Positions 34,523 through 42,917 are shown, numbered from the stretch's first letter. The stretch is DNA of 64,000 nucleotides from JANPCX01 sp050916095 (GCA_050916095.1 CP050901.1:1178001-1242000); one strand, 5' to 3'. Translations and numbers: made by a program. The notes: generated from the sequence alone by a model not told the origin.

Positions 34523-35430
34523 GTGGTTTCAAGCGCCGCCTCTGGCGTCGCCAACAAAGTCGAACGAAGGGCCGCCATCAGCCCCTCAATGGGTTGAAAT
34601 CGAAAATCCAGCTCGGCCAACAACACGGCTTCGAGGTCTTGGCGAAACGTTTCCAGCCAAGCGGGGACAGTCGCAGGCTCTTTGCCCCCTCTCCCACTCA
34701 TGGGAGAGGGTGGGGGGCTGAGTGGGGTTTTCGATTGGCCCGCCACGAGCCCACGAAGCGGTTCCGGCCTGCCAGCCGGAACGCGCACTGCAAGTGAGGG
34801 TTCTCCCGTCGCCGCACCCGCTGCCACTCCATCCGCTGCCGCCTGCAACGCCCGAAACCGCCGCTCCAGCAACACCCCCACCGCGGACGTCAACCGCTGC
34901 GCCTGCGGCAGCAGCGCCTGCTCCATCACCGCATCCACCGCCGCGAGCTTCGCATGCTGAGGCGAGGCAGCCGCCAGCGCGCCACGCAGCCGCGCGCGCA
35001 GGCCGCTCACCGCCGTCTCCATGGCCGGCTGCTGCGCATGCACCCGCCGCCTGTGGGTGGCAAAGTCCGTCGGGTCTTCTTCAATAGTCGCACCCAACCG
35101 CGCACCCACACGCGGCTTCACCGGCCAACGCCCAGGGCTCGGAGCATCTGCACCCGGTGCGGACAGCGCTTTCGCCAACGCCGCCCGCACCCGCAACCCT
35201 TCCTCCAGCAACTGCGCTGCCGTGTCACCCTGCAAAGGCAAACCCACCGCCGCGCCACCGTCCAAAGCCGAGGCCAAAGCCACCGCATCCGTCCAGCCCA
35301 GCCACTGGCTCAATTGCGTGGAAAAAGCAGGCGCCATCGCGCCAGATGGCGCCTCGCCCTGCGGCCCTGCCCACTGCGCCAGCAAACGAATGAGTTCGGA
35401 GCCGGTTAAACCTGTGTGCCTGGCCCGCAT
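34519..35430 (-). CDS. DUF3348-domain protein
   Basis: The 303-residue protein begins LTGSELIRLLAQWAGPQGEA and contains the DUF3348 core (DPTDFATHRRRVHAQQPAME and GALAAASPQHAKLAAVDAVM, then VLLERRFRAL). First gene of the DUF3348-DUF802-OmpA-DUF2894 operon. Its ATGA overlap with the DUF802 gene implies coupling. A segment near residue 240 (SPPPSPMSGRGGKEP) comes from a separate palindromic repeat at 34687-34710 (CCCTCTCCCA / TGGGAGAGGG). The function of the family is not known to me. Confidence 0.78.
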   Translation of the reverse strand: MRARHTGLTGSELIRLLAQWAGPQGEAPSGAMAPAFSTQLSQWLGWTDAVALASALDGGAAVGLPLQGDTAAQLLEEGLRVRAALAKALSAPGADAPSPGRWPVKPRVGARLGATIEEDPTDFATHRRRVHAQQPAMETAVSGLRARLRGALAAASPQHAKLAAVDAVMEQALLPQAQRLTSAVGVLLERRFRALQAAADGVAAGAATGEPSLAVRVPAGRPEPLRGLVAGQSKTPLSPPPSPMSGRGGKEPATVPAWLETFRQDLEAVLLAELDFRFQPIEGLMAALRSTLLATPEAALETT

Positions 35431-35864
35431 ATTTCGTCAGGGGCGGGCCCATGCGGCGGTGCATGGACGAGCCGGGGGGGGCGAGACGGCCGCAGCCAAT
35501 ACCTGCAGGTATTGGCGAGGAGTTGAGGCCGCATCCGGCCGACCAGGCGCTGCCGCGTGGGTGCGTAGCGCTCGGAACCAATGGGATTGGGCTATCGAAG
35601 CCACCAAAGCAAGCATTCGCGCAGTGTTGCGTGACACAGGAGAGCGACCTGGCGAAACATGCGGGCTCAACACTTTTGTCATTTGCCGGATCTGAAAAGG
35701 GGCGAAGTTTACATGGGGGGTTGAGCCGCTTCGGCGGCTTAAATCACCAGTGACAAAACCCAAGCATCCCCATCGCCTCGGCGGACGCCTGACTTCCCCA
35801 TCCCGCTGCATACAGCTATTTTGAGTGGAACATTGCAATTCTTCCGTGGCATGGAATAATTGCA
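35431..35864. other. divergent intergenic region with a 22-bp perfect palindrome
   Basis: No gene was recognised. The region separates the minus-strand DUF3348 operon from the plus-strand DUF4143 ATPase. It holds the palindrome at 35495-35516 and the inverted repeat at 35832-35866. A CGGCGGCTTAAA-like stretch around 35730 shows nothing specific. Confidence 0.45.
35495..35516. promoter_or_regulatory. 22-bp perfect palindrome upstream of the DUF3348 operon
   Basis: GCCAATACCTG joined directly to its reverse complement CAGGTATTGGC, with no spacer. It is 65 bp upstream of the DUF3348 start. A perfect spacer-less palindrome of this length suggests an operator for a dimeric regulator or a resolution site. 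No matching second copy was noticed. Confidence 0.5.
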
Positions 35865-35866
35865 AT
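35832..35866. promoter_or_regulatory. inverted repeat overlapping the start of the DUF4143 ATPase gene
   Basis: ATTGCAATT and AATTGCAAT form 9-bp arms around 17 bases. The second arm overlaps the start codon at 35865. GGAATAAT between the arms resembles a -10 box. It may be an operator or an mRNA hairpin that masks the start. Confidence 0.4.
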
Positions 35867-37055
35867 GATGATTTCTCGTCGTGCCCTCGCTAATTTGCGC
35901 CAATTGCTGGCTGAATTTCCCGCCGTGGCCATTTTGGGCCCGCGTCAGGTGGGCAAAACCACCCTGGCTTGGGCTTTGGCCGACGCGCTGCCTGGGTCGA
36001 GTTATTTGGATCTGGAGTCACCTGCCGACCTCAGCAAATTGACCGACCCAGCCGCTTACTTCGACGCGCACCAAGATGACTTGGTCATTCTTGACGAGGT
36101 GCAGCGTGTGCCTCAGCTTTTTGCGCAATTGCGGGGCGTGATCGACCAGCGTCGTCGTGCGGGCAAGCGGTCGGGGCAGTTTCTGTTGTTGGGTTCGGCC
36201 ACGGGTGACTTGCTGCAGCAGTCGGCTGAGAGTTTGGCCGGGCGCATCGCCTACACGGAGTTGACGCCGCTGTTGGCCGTGGAGGTGGCCGCTGGTGAGT
36301 TGCCGCGCTTGTGGATCAGGGGTGGTTTTCCTGAGTCTTTCCTGGCGGCCAGCGACGAGGCGAGCCAGCGCTGGCGGCAGCAATTCATCAGCACCTACCT
36401 GGAGCGCGACATTCCGCAATTGGGGCCGCGCATTCCCGCTGAAACATTGCGTCGTTTGTGGACCATGCTGGCGCATGAACAAGGACAGTTGCTCAATGCG
36501 GCCAAGCTGGCCGCCTCACTGGCCGTGAGCGGCCAAACCGTGGCCCGTTACCTTGATTGCCTGGCGGATCTGATGCTGGTGCGCCGTTTGCGCCCCTGGG
36601 CCAGCAACGAAGGCAAGCGCCTCGTGCGCTCACCCAAGGTGTATGTGCGCGACAGCGGCCTGGTGCATGCGCTGCTGGGCTTGAGCACGTTTGATGAGGT
36701 CATCAGCCACCCCGTGGTCAGTGGCAGTTGGGAGGGCTGGGTGATTGAAAACATCCTGGCCGTGGTGCCACAGGGCACACAGGCATTTTTTTACCGAACC
36801 TCCGCCGGCGCTGAACTCGACTTGCTGCTGGACCTGCCCAAGCAGCAGCGCTGGGCCATCGAAATCAAACGCGCCAGCGCCCCCACGGTGAGCAAAGGTT
36901 TTCACTTGGCCGCGTTAGACGTGAACGCCACCCACAAATTCGTCGTTCATTCGGGCACCGACAGTTTTCCGCTGGGGCGGGATATTCAGGCCGGCAGCTT
37001 GCTGGCGTTGCAGCGGGCGCTGGGTGGTGCAAGAGGCGGTGACGTTTTGGAGTAG
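35865..37055 (+). CDS. AAA ATPase with DUF4143 domain
   Basis: The 396-residue protein has Walker A in VAILGPRQVGKTTLAWALAD, Walker B in DDLVILDEVQRVPQLF, a sensor region in GQFLLLGSATGDLL, and the C-terminal DUF4143 part with a nuclease-like E...D-E-K pattern (VIENILAV; GAELDLLLDLP; WAIEIKRASA). Such proteins are frequent in genomic islands. Their biochemical role is unsettled; some are grouped with toxin-antitoxin or defence functions. It stands alone with its own promoter region, and the Phd-like antitoxin follows after 119 bp. Confidence 0.85.
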   Translation: MMISRRALANLRQLLAEFPAVAILGPRQVGKTTLAWALADALPGSSYLDLESPADLSKLTDPAAYFDAHQDDLVILDEVQRVPQLFAQLRGVIDQRRRAGKRSGQFLLLGSATGDLLQQSAESLAGRIAYTELTPLLAVEVAAGELPRLWIRGGFPESFLAASDEASQRWRQQFISTYLERDIPQLGPRIPAETLRRLWTMLAHEQGQLLNAAKLAASLAVSGQTVARYLDCLADLMLVRRLRPWASNEGKRLVRSPKVYVRDSGLVHALLGLSTFDEVISHPVVSGSWEGWVIENILAVVPQGTQAFFYRTSAGAELDLLLDLPKQQRWAIEIKRASAPTVSKGFHLAALDVNATHKFVVHSGTDSFPLGRDIQAGSLLALQRALGGARGGDVLE

Positions 37056-37174
37056 GGGCATGAGGGGTGTTTTGTTGGGGCGGCGCTTGGCCAATCGCAT
37101 ACAAAAATCAAGTTAACGTGCCTCACTGAGATAAACCGCGCAGAATTCTGGAATCACCAGCACGGGAGCCAGCC

Positions 37175-37498
37175 ATGGGCTTTTCAGCCAGTGATGTCGT
37201 GCCATTCACCCAGGCGCGCGCCAACCTCTCCGAACTGGCCGACCAAGCCAAAGCTGGTGCCGAAAAAATCATCACCAAAAACGGTGAGAGTTATGTCGCC
37301 CTGATCGACGCCGATCGACTGGACTACTACCACCTGCTGGAACGCGAGCGCATCCACCTGCTGTTGATCGACGATGCCAAGCGCGGACTGGCCGACATCG
37401 AAGCCGGCCGCACCCATCCGGCCGACGCAGTGCTCGCTCAGATTCAACAGCGCCGTGCCCGCGCCACCACGGACAAGGCTGCCAAAAAGCGTGGCTGA
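37175..37498 (+). CDS. Phd/YefM-family antitoxin
   Basis: The 107-residue protein has the Phd fold: VVPFTQARANLSELADQAKA then EKIITKNGESYVALIDADRL. The long C-terminal tail ends in a basic stretch (TTDKAAKKRG). In this family it neutralises a RelE/ParE toxin and represses the operon. Its toxin partner overlaps by 8 bases but is broken (see next), so this is now an orphan antitoxin. The gene itself is intact. Confidence 0.85.
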   Translation: MGFSASDVVPFTQARANLSELADQAKAGAEKIITKNGESYVALIDADRLDYYHLLERERIHLLLIDDAKRGLADIEAGRTHPADAVLAQIQQRRARATTDKAAKKRG

Positions 37499-37568
37499 CG
37501 ACATCTGCCGCGCGGAGCTGACCGGCGGCTTCTTGGAAGGCCTGGACGTCGTTTAGCCTTTCTTATTG

Positions 37569-39200
37569 AGTCGGCCCTGCAAAACCCCTGCAACCCGCAT
37601 GAATGCTGGCGATATGGGGTAAATGCTGACGACGGGATCTCTCAGGAATCGTTATCGGAGAGTAATTTTTCTGGGGGATTTGCATGACAGCCACCGCAGA
37701 CTTCTTTCGCGCACGCCTGGACGGGATGGTCGATCACAAACATCCACTGGTGGTTTTGAGCAAACGGCTGCCCTGGGCCGCGATTGAACAAGCCCTGGCA
37801 CCGCACTTCGCTCGCCAGGCTCGCCCAGGCTCCAAGCGGGTGACGGCGGACTTGTTGGGAGCGCATGAAGTCGAATTTGGCAACGGCATCAGCCCCGCAG
37901 GCCGCCCGCGCCTGTCAATTCGGCTGATGGCCAGCTTGCAGTACCTGAAGAACTCCTTCAACCTCAGTGACGAAGAACTCGTTCAGCGCTGGAGCGAGAA
38001 CGTGGTGTGGCAGTTCTTCAGCGGCATGGAGTATTACGAACCACGCTTGCCCTGCGATCCAACCCAGATCGGCCGCTTTCGCCGCGCCGTGGGCGAAGAA
38101 GGTCTGGAGCAGTTGCTCAAGGCCACCATCGAGACAGCGGTGCAGATCAAGGCCATCAAGCCCAGCGAGCTGGAACGCGTGATCGTGGACACCACCGTGC
38201 AGGAGAAGGCCATCGCCCACCCGGTGGACAGTCGGCTGCTGGAGATTGCGCGGCACAAAGTGGTGAATGCTGCCAAACGAGTGGGCATCAGTTTGAAGCA
38301 GACATTTGCGTTTGAAGCCAAAACGCTCAGACGCCAGGCCGGGGGTTACGCCCACGCCAAGCAGTTCAAGCGTTTGAAGAAAGCCGTCAAACGCCAGCGC
38401 ACAATCCTCGGGGTGGTGATGCGTGAAGTGCAGCGCAAGCTTGATGTGTTGGTGGCACCCGGGCCGACAGCGCTGAGTGCGCTCAAGACCTGGTTGGAGC
38501 GGGCCGAACGCATCCGCACGCAACAGCGAGGCGACAAGGGCAAGCTGTACGCGCTGCATGCGCCTGAGGTGGAGTGCATCGGCAAGGGCAAGGCCAGGAA
38601 GCCCTATGAGTTTGGTGTGAAGGTCAGCCTGGCTGTCACGCACCTGCGTGGTTTGATGGTGGGGGCCAGAAGTTTCCCCGGCAACCCGTTTGATGGGCAC
38701 ACATTGGCTGCGCAACTGGAGCAAACCAACAACCTGATGCAAGACCTGGGGCGTGTGCCCAAGCAAGTGGTCGTGGACTTGGGGTTCCGGGGCGTGGACG
38801 CGGACAACCCGAACGTGGAGATCATCCACCGTGGCAAGTACAAGTCACTGACCAAGGTGCAACGCAAGTGGCTCAAACGGCGTCAGGCCATCGAGCCGCT
38901 GATCGGCCACACCAAGGTGGACCACGGCATGCAGCGCTGTTGGCTCAAAGGCGAGTTGGGTGATGCGCTGCACGCACTGAGTTGTGCGGCGGGGTACAAC
39001 ATCCGCTGGCTGCTGCGGGCTATCGCGGCCAAGTCTGCAAAAGACGCGAAGGCGTTTTTGTTGACCCTGCTCGGGCTGAGCTTATGGGGTCAACTCAGGG
39101 CAGCCAGGGCACGGCTCGGCGCAAAAAACTTGCTCGGTTGGAAATTCACGCCATCGTCAGTAATGGCTTGCGGGGTGAAATGAATTTTGCAGGGCCGACT
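37569..39200 (+). mobile_element. IS5-type insertion sequence, 1632 bp, with ATTG target duplication
   Basis: The ends AGTCGGCCCTGCAAAA (37569) and its complement TTTTGCAGGGCCGACT (ending 39200) are perfect 16-bp inverted repeats. ATTG flanks both sides (37565-37568 and 39201-39204). It contains one transposase gene and is inserted in the toxin gene. Confidence 0.93.
37684..39183 (+). CDS. IS5-family transposase (DUF772 N-terminal domain)
   Basis: The 499-residue protein has an N-terminal DUF772 region (SIRLMASLQYLKNSFNLSDE, then VWQFFSGMEYYE) and a DDE core with D in VIVDTTVQEKAIAHP, D in VVVDLGFRGVDADN and E in KRRQAIEPLIGHTKVDHG. It is complete and probably active. The coding frame stops 17 bp before the right end of the element. 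Confidence 0.92.
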   Translation: MTATADFFRARLDGMVDHKHPLVVLSKRLPWAAIEQALAPHFARQARPGSKRVTADLLGAHEVEFGNGISPAGRPRLSIRLMASLQYLKNSFNLSDEELVQRWSENVVWQFFSGMEYYEPRLPCDPTQIGRFRRAVGEEGLEQLLKATIETAVQIKAIKPSELERVIVDTTVQEKAIAHPVDSRLLEIARHKVVNAAKRVGISLKQTFAFEAKTLRRQAGGYAHAKQFKRLKKAVKRQRTILGVVMREVQRKLDVLVAPGPTALSALKTWLERAERIRTQQRGDKGKLYALHAPEVECIGKGKARKPYEFGVKVSLAVTHLRGLMVGARSFPGNPFDGHTLAAQLEQTNNLMQDLGRVPKQVVVDLGFRGVDADNPNVEIIHRGKYKSLTKVQRKWLKRRQAIEPLIGHTKVDHGMQRCWLKGELGDALHALSCAAGYNIRWLLRAIAAKSAKDAKAFLLTLLGLSLWGQLRAARARLGAKNLLGWKFTPSSVMACGVK

Positions 39201-39527
39201 ATTGAAGGCGGACGCCGCCTTTGCCTTTGACGACCTGCTTGCCGAGCTGCGCGCTACGTTTATCACCAACTTGGCCCGCATCCCACGCATTGGCCATTTC
39301 TACCTCGACAACCCACCGCAATCGGCAGAGGCCCTGGCACAACTGGCCCCCCTTCCGCAAGGCGCTGCCAAGGCGCGGCGCGAATACTTGCATGGTGATT
39401 GCCTGATGCTGTATGCGGGCATAGAGGCCAATGCCACCGTGTACTTACTGTCCATCCATCGTTAGCTGTCGTTTGACTTTGCCCGGCATTGGCCGATGCC
39501 CGGTGCTACATTGCGACCCGCTTATTA

Positions 39528-39691
39528 GGGGAAACGCTGAACAAGTCCCGCGCAGAGCGCGCATCCTCGAACTCGGGCGGTCTGCAGCGTTAAAAATACT
39601 CGAAATACCTTCGCGTATTGCTGCGCTTTTCGCCTTGCAGCCCATCCCGATTCGAGGCGCGCGCATCTGCGAGGACTTGTTCAGCATTTCC
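39528..39691. mobile_element. miniature inverted-repeat element (MITE), about 164 bp
   Basis: The left end GGGGAAACGCTGAACAAGTCC (39528-39548) and the right end, whose complement is GGAAATGCTGAACAAGTCC, are near-perfect inverted repeats. TTA flanks both sides (39525-39527, 39692-39694). There is no coding capacity. The interior contains further inverted sequence (TGCAGCG...CGCTGCG-like). It lies between the broken toxin and the two-gene cassette, close enough to supply or block a promoter. Confidence 0.75.
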
Positions 39692-39711
39692 TTAGTTACC
39701 AGGGGGACCAG

Positions 39712-40257
39712 ATGAGAAAAGTGAAGATCACAGTCGACGGAAAACCAACCGGTCAACAACGAACGTGGGCGTATCCCAGTGGCATTTCGCTCGGTCGGTT
39801 TTGGGTTCCCATATACGACTGCCATGTTGAAGGCACTGATGCCGTTGGCAAATCAGTTCGCGAACATTTCAGTGTTCTGCGATTTGGTGTGCAAAGCAAA
39901 GACGGAAAAACGGCTAGGGTAGTCGGTTTGGCGGACTTCCAGATGCACGTTATCAAGTCATGGATTCCCAGTTATCAGGTTCACAGCGCCAATTCGCCAG
40001 AGAACGGTGCTTGGCAGGTTTTTGACAACTTCCTGATACACGATGGGCCAGACAATGAGACGGAGTTGTTCGCCACCATTGGGTGCATTGAAATCATGGG
40101 GCCTAAGGGTTTTATCAGGTTCAATGATCTTCTAATTTCACTCTCCGGGCCTACGGCAAAGACAAGGCCAGAGCAGCTAACGGAAATTGGTGCTGCCAAG
40201 AACATCTCCATCACTTATCAAAAGGCGGAGCGTCCTAGCTTGAGTAAGGTGCTTTGA
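39712..40257 (+). CDS. hypothetical protein, possible L,D-transpeptidase-like or cell-wall-active effector
   Basis: The 181-residue protein has no signal peptide. The centre holds AWQVFDNFLIHDGPDNETEL followed by FATIGCIEIMGPKGF. His and Cys in this spacing recall the HG...GC(I) catalytic pattern of L,D-transpeptidase-like proteins, but this is a resemblance only. A GGGGGACC ribosome binding site precedes ATG 39712. The next gene starts one base after its stop and encodes an exported protein. That arrangement, a cytoplasmic protein followed by a signal-peptide partner, is typical of periplasm-acting effectors and their immunity proteins. I do not recognise the family with confidence. Confidence 0.6.
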   Translation: MRKVKITVDGKPTGQQRTWAYPSGISLGRFWVPIYDCHVEGTDAVGKSVREHFSVLRFGVQSKDGKTARVVGLADFQMHVIKSWIPSYQVHSANSPENGAWQVFDNFLIHDGPDNETELFATIGCIEIMGPKGFIRFNDLLISLSGPTAKTRPEQLTEIGAAKNISITYQKAERPSLSKVL

Positions 40258-40258
40258 A

Positions 40259-40798
40259 ATGCCTGTGATCTGCCTTTTCCATCGCATATCTCAAAGTGTT
40301 TGGCTTGGGCTTGTGGCTTTGGGTTTCATGCTTCCACAGAGCCAGGTGGAGGCTGGAACCGTTAGCGACGTGACCAAAGCCCATTTGGTCAGGCAGCTCT
40401 CACTGGAGGCTGCCGAGGGCTCAATTCGACAGCTTCCTCTGAGTGAAAGTGAGGTTGTTGGCATTGTTTCGAAGCACTTGAACTCTGCGTTAAGGCAGTC
40501 GGTGAAGTCCGCCCAAGGCCTTCAGTTTTTTTTTCCAGATCACGGACACAGTGGCGAATCACATTTATCGGTTGTGGTTCTGTCATATGCAACGTCGGTT
40601 ATCGCCACAAACAAGGCTGGTTTGCTTCAGCGCCAAGCTGGTTACTTTGGGCGAACCAAAATCCTGACTCGATTTGCATATGCCGTGGCGGGCTCGCATG
40701 TGATCATTGTCTACACCGAAAGCGCTGGAAATGATCGGTTGGTTCAACTGGTCGACCAGTTGCCTAGTCAATTCAAATCCGAAGACCTTGATCGTTGA
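40259..40798 (+). CDS. hypothetical exported protein, possible immunity partner
   Basis: The 179-residue protein has an N-terminal signal-like helix (SVWLGLVALGFMLPQSQVEA) and a soluble domain with no motif known to me (VVVLSYATSVIATNKAGLLQ, VIIVYTESAGNDRLVQLVDQ). It follows the 39712 gene after one base. It could be a periplasmic immunity protein or an unrelated envelope protein. The GC content of the pair is lower than that of the neighbouring core genes, which fits acquired DNA. Confidence 0.55.
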   Translation: MPVICLFHRISQSVWLGLVALGFMLPQSQVEAGTVSDVTKAHLVRQLSLEAAEGSIRQLPLSESEVVGIVSKHLNSALRQSVKSAQGLQFFFPDHGHSGESHLSVVVLSYATSVIATNKAGLLQRQAGYFGRTKILTRFAYAVAGSHVIIVYTESAGNDRLVQLVDQLPSQFKSEDLDR

Positions 40799-41259
40799 AT
40801 CCCATCAAGATCGTCGCTCACGCGGGTGCGGCCGTTCGTGTTGGCTTGATTTGCTCGCACTTGTGGTTCGTCTGCACGCTCTTCGTGATTTGGACACCGT
40901 CCGAACTGGAGGTGCAGCAGGGCGTCCGTGCACCAAAAGATGAAAACTGAAACCGATACTTTGGTGGGCGAGACACTTGACGCGTGGTTGCGAGCGTGTA
41001 TCCAACGTAACGTTTGTTGTCGATCGCAAACGCCAAGAGATTGCTGCGGACCGGTGAAGTTTGAACCGTTCGCCCTGACCCTTCGATGGGGCTCAGGACA
41101 GGACTTGTCGAAGGGTAGCGCGTACAACCTGGGCTTCGACATGGCCTTTAGTCCTGAGCCCCGTCGAAGGGTCAGCCCGAACGGAAATTGAGACTTCATT
41201 GGGCCGGATCAAAAACTCAGCCTGTAAACTCGCCCCCTTTTCGCAGAGGATAGAGATTC
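40799..41259. other. intergenic region upstream of minC
   Basis: No gene was seen. 41066-41186 is a REP pair. The last 70 bp should carry the minC promoter; GAGGATAGAGATTC before ATG 41260 provides a plausible ribosome binding site. Confidence 0.5.
41066..41186. repeat. REP-like repeat pair upstream of minC
   Basis: CCGTTCGCCCTGACCCTTCG at one end and GGGTCAGCCCGAACGG at the other, with two further GTCGAAGG cores between them, alternating in orientation. Confidence 0.85.
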
Positions 41260-42012
41260 ATGGCTGTTGTTGCCAAGGGCAATGCCCCGGCCATTTTTGA
41301 TCTGAAGAGCGCCACGATGACGCTCGTGGCTTTGGTGCTTCAATCTACCGATCTTGTCGCGCTGGCAGATGAGCTGACCAAGCGTTTTGGCGATGCGCAA
41401 GATTTCTTCAACCAGGACCCTGTCGTGATCGACCTCGTGGCGGTGGCCAATGCACCTGCCGAGATAGATTTCGAGGCTTTGGTGCTGCTGCTGCGCAGCT
41501 ACCGCATGCACCCGGTGGCCGTTCGCGGCGGCAGCTCGGCGCAGATGGAGGCCGCTCAAGCCGCTGGGCTGGCCGATGCGCACGAAACTTCCGCAGTGCA
41601 CCCACGCCTCGGAGCCAGCGCGGAAACTGTGGCCCGGGAAGTACCTCGCGAAGTGATGCCGACGGCCCCGGCGGTTGCGCCAGGCACGATGGTGATCCAC
41701 AAACCGCTGCGCTCAGGCCAGCGCGTGTATGCCCAAGGCGGCGACCTCATCGTTCTGGCGGCAGTCAACTTCGGCGCAGAGGCGATTGCGGATGGTCACG
41801 TTCACGTTTATGCCCCGCTGCGCGGCAAAGCCATTGCGGGCGCCAGTGGCAACACCGAGGCGCGCATCTTCAGTACCTGCATGGAGCCCGAGCTGGTGGC
41901 GATCGCGGGGAACTACCGCACCACCGAGAATCCGCTGCCTGTCGAAGTCGTCGGTAAACCGGCACAAATTCGACTCGATGGCGAACGGCTGGTGTTCGAG
42001 CCGATTTCGTAA
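41260..42012 (+). CDS. minC: septum site-determining protein MinC
   Basis: The 250-residue protein has an N-terminal FtsZ-inhibiting domain (about 1-105, FDLKSATMTLVALVLQSTDL) and a C-terminal beta-helix domain that binds MinD (VIHKPLRSGQRVYAQGGDLI, then ADGHVHVYAPLRGKAIAGAS and CMEPELVAIAGNYRT). It prevents Z-ring assembly away from mid-cell. First gene of minCDE, with 86 bp to minD. Confidence 0.95.
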   Translation: MAVVAKGNAPAIFDLKSATMTLVALVLQSTDLVALADELTKRFGDAQDFFNQDPVVIDLVAVANAPAEIDFEALVLLLRSYRMHPVAVRGGSSAQMEAAQAAGLADAHETSAVHPRLGASAETVAREVPREVMPTAPAVAPGTMVIHKPLRSGQRVYAQGGDLIVLAAVNFGAEAIADGHVHVYAPLRGKAIAGASGNTEARIFSTCMEPELVAIAGNYRTTENPLPVEVVGKPAQIRLDGERLVFEPIS

Positions 42013-42098
42013 GCCGCTGCACCGGTGCCTGTGATCGCACGATCCGTGCGACCAACCACCCATCTGACTCAACACAACATCAAACAAGGACTGCCACC

Positions 42099-42914
42099 AT
42101 GGCGAAAATTATCGTAGTGACCTCGGGCAAAGGCGGTGTGGGCAAGACCACCACCAGCGCAAGTTTTGCTTCGGGTCTGGCACTTCGCGGACACAAGACT
42201 GCTGTCATCGACTTTGACGTGGGGCTGCGCAACCTGGACCTCATCATGGGTTGCGAGCGTCGCGTGGTGTACGACCTCATCAACGTCATCCACAACGAAG
42301 CCAACTTGAACCAGGCGCTGATCAAGGACAAGAACTGCGACAACTTGTTCGTTCTGGCTGCCTCGCAGACGCGAGACAAGGAAGCTCTCACGCAAGATGG
42401 CGTGGAACGTGTACTCAAGGAACTGGGCGAGATGGGATTTGAGTACGTGGTCTGTGACTCTCCTGCGGGCATCGAAACAGGGGCCCTGATGGCCATGCAC
42501 TTTGCTGACGAAGCGCTGGTGGTCACCAACCCGGAAGTGTCGTCCGTGCGAGACTCAGACCGCATCTTGGGCATGCTCAATTCAAAGACCAAACGTGCCA
42601 TCGACAAGGCAGAACCCATCAAAGAGCACCTGCTGATCACGCGCTACAACCCCAATCGTGTGGAAGGTGGCCAGATGCTCTCGCTGCAAGACATCCACGA
42701 GATTCTGCGCATCAAACTGATCGGCGTGATTCCCGAATCGGAGTCTGTGCTCAATGCGTCGAATCAGGGCCTGCCGGCGGTACACATGCAGGGCACGGAC
42801 GTGTCGGAGGCCTACAAGGACGTGGTGGCGCGTTTTCTCGGGGAAGACAAGCCCATGCGCTTCGTGGACCCTGTCAAGCCCAGTTTGCTCAAGCGACTGT
42901 TTGGAGGGAAGTGA
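42099..42914 (+). CDS. minD: septum site-determining ATPase MinD
   Basis: The 271-residue ParA-type ATPase has the deviant Walker A SGKGGVGKTT (residues 9-18), switch residues in AVIDFDVGLRNLD, and a C-terminal amphipathic membrane-targeting helix (SLLKRLFGGK). It recruits MinC to the membrane and oscillates with MinE. It lies 3 bp upstream of minE. Confidence 0.97.
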   Translation: MAKIIVVTSGKGGVGKTTTSASFASGLALRGHKTAVIDFDVGLRNLDLIMGCERRVVYDLINVIHNEANLNQALIKDKNCDNLFVLAASQTRDKEALTQDGVERVLKELGEMGFEYVVCDSPAGIETGALMAMHFADEALVVTNPEVSSVRDSDRILGMLNSKTKRAIDKAEPIKEHLLITRYNPNRVEGGQMLSLQDIHEILRIKLIGVIPESESVLNASNQGLPAVHMQGTDVSEAYKDVVARFLGEDKPMRFVDPVKPSLLKRLFGGK

Positions 42915-42917
42915 AGC

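Larger units (their letters stand above)
37491..39522 (+). pseudogene. RelE/ParE-family toxin, broken by two stop codons and an IS5-type element
   Basis: From GTG 37491 the frame reads ADDICRAELTGGFLEGLDVV, then TAG at 37554-37556, then PFLL. The IS interrupts it. After the IS and one copy of the 4-bp duplication it resumes as KADAAFAFDDLLAELRATFI and continues through KARREYLHGDCLMLYAGIEA and TVYLLSIHR, then a second TAG (probably CAG before), then LSFDFARHW. Removing the element restores one frame with only the two in-frame stops. The result is a recognisable ParE/RelE toxin of about 130 residues. The stops may have come before the IS, since a dead toxin tolerates insertion. Confidence 0.85.

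Noticed and set aside
39712..40257. Direct annotation as an L,D-transpeptidase
   Set aside because: The HDG...GC pattern is only a resemblance; the usual SHGC(I/V)R motif and a signal peptide are missing.
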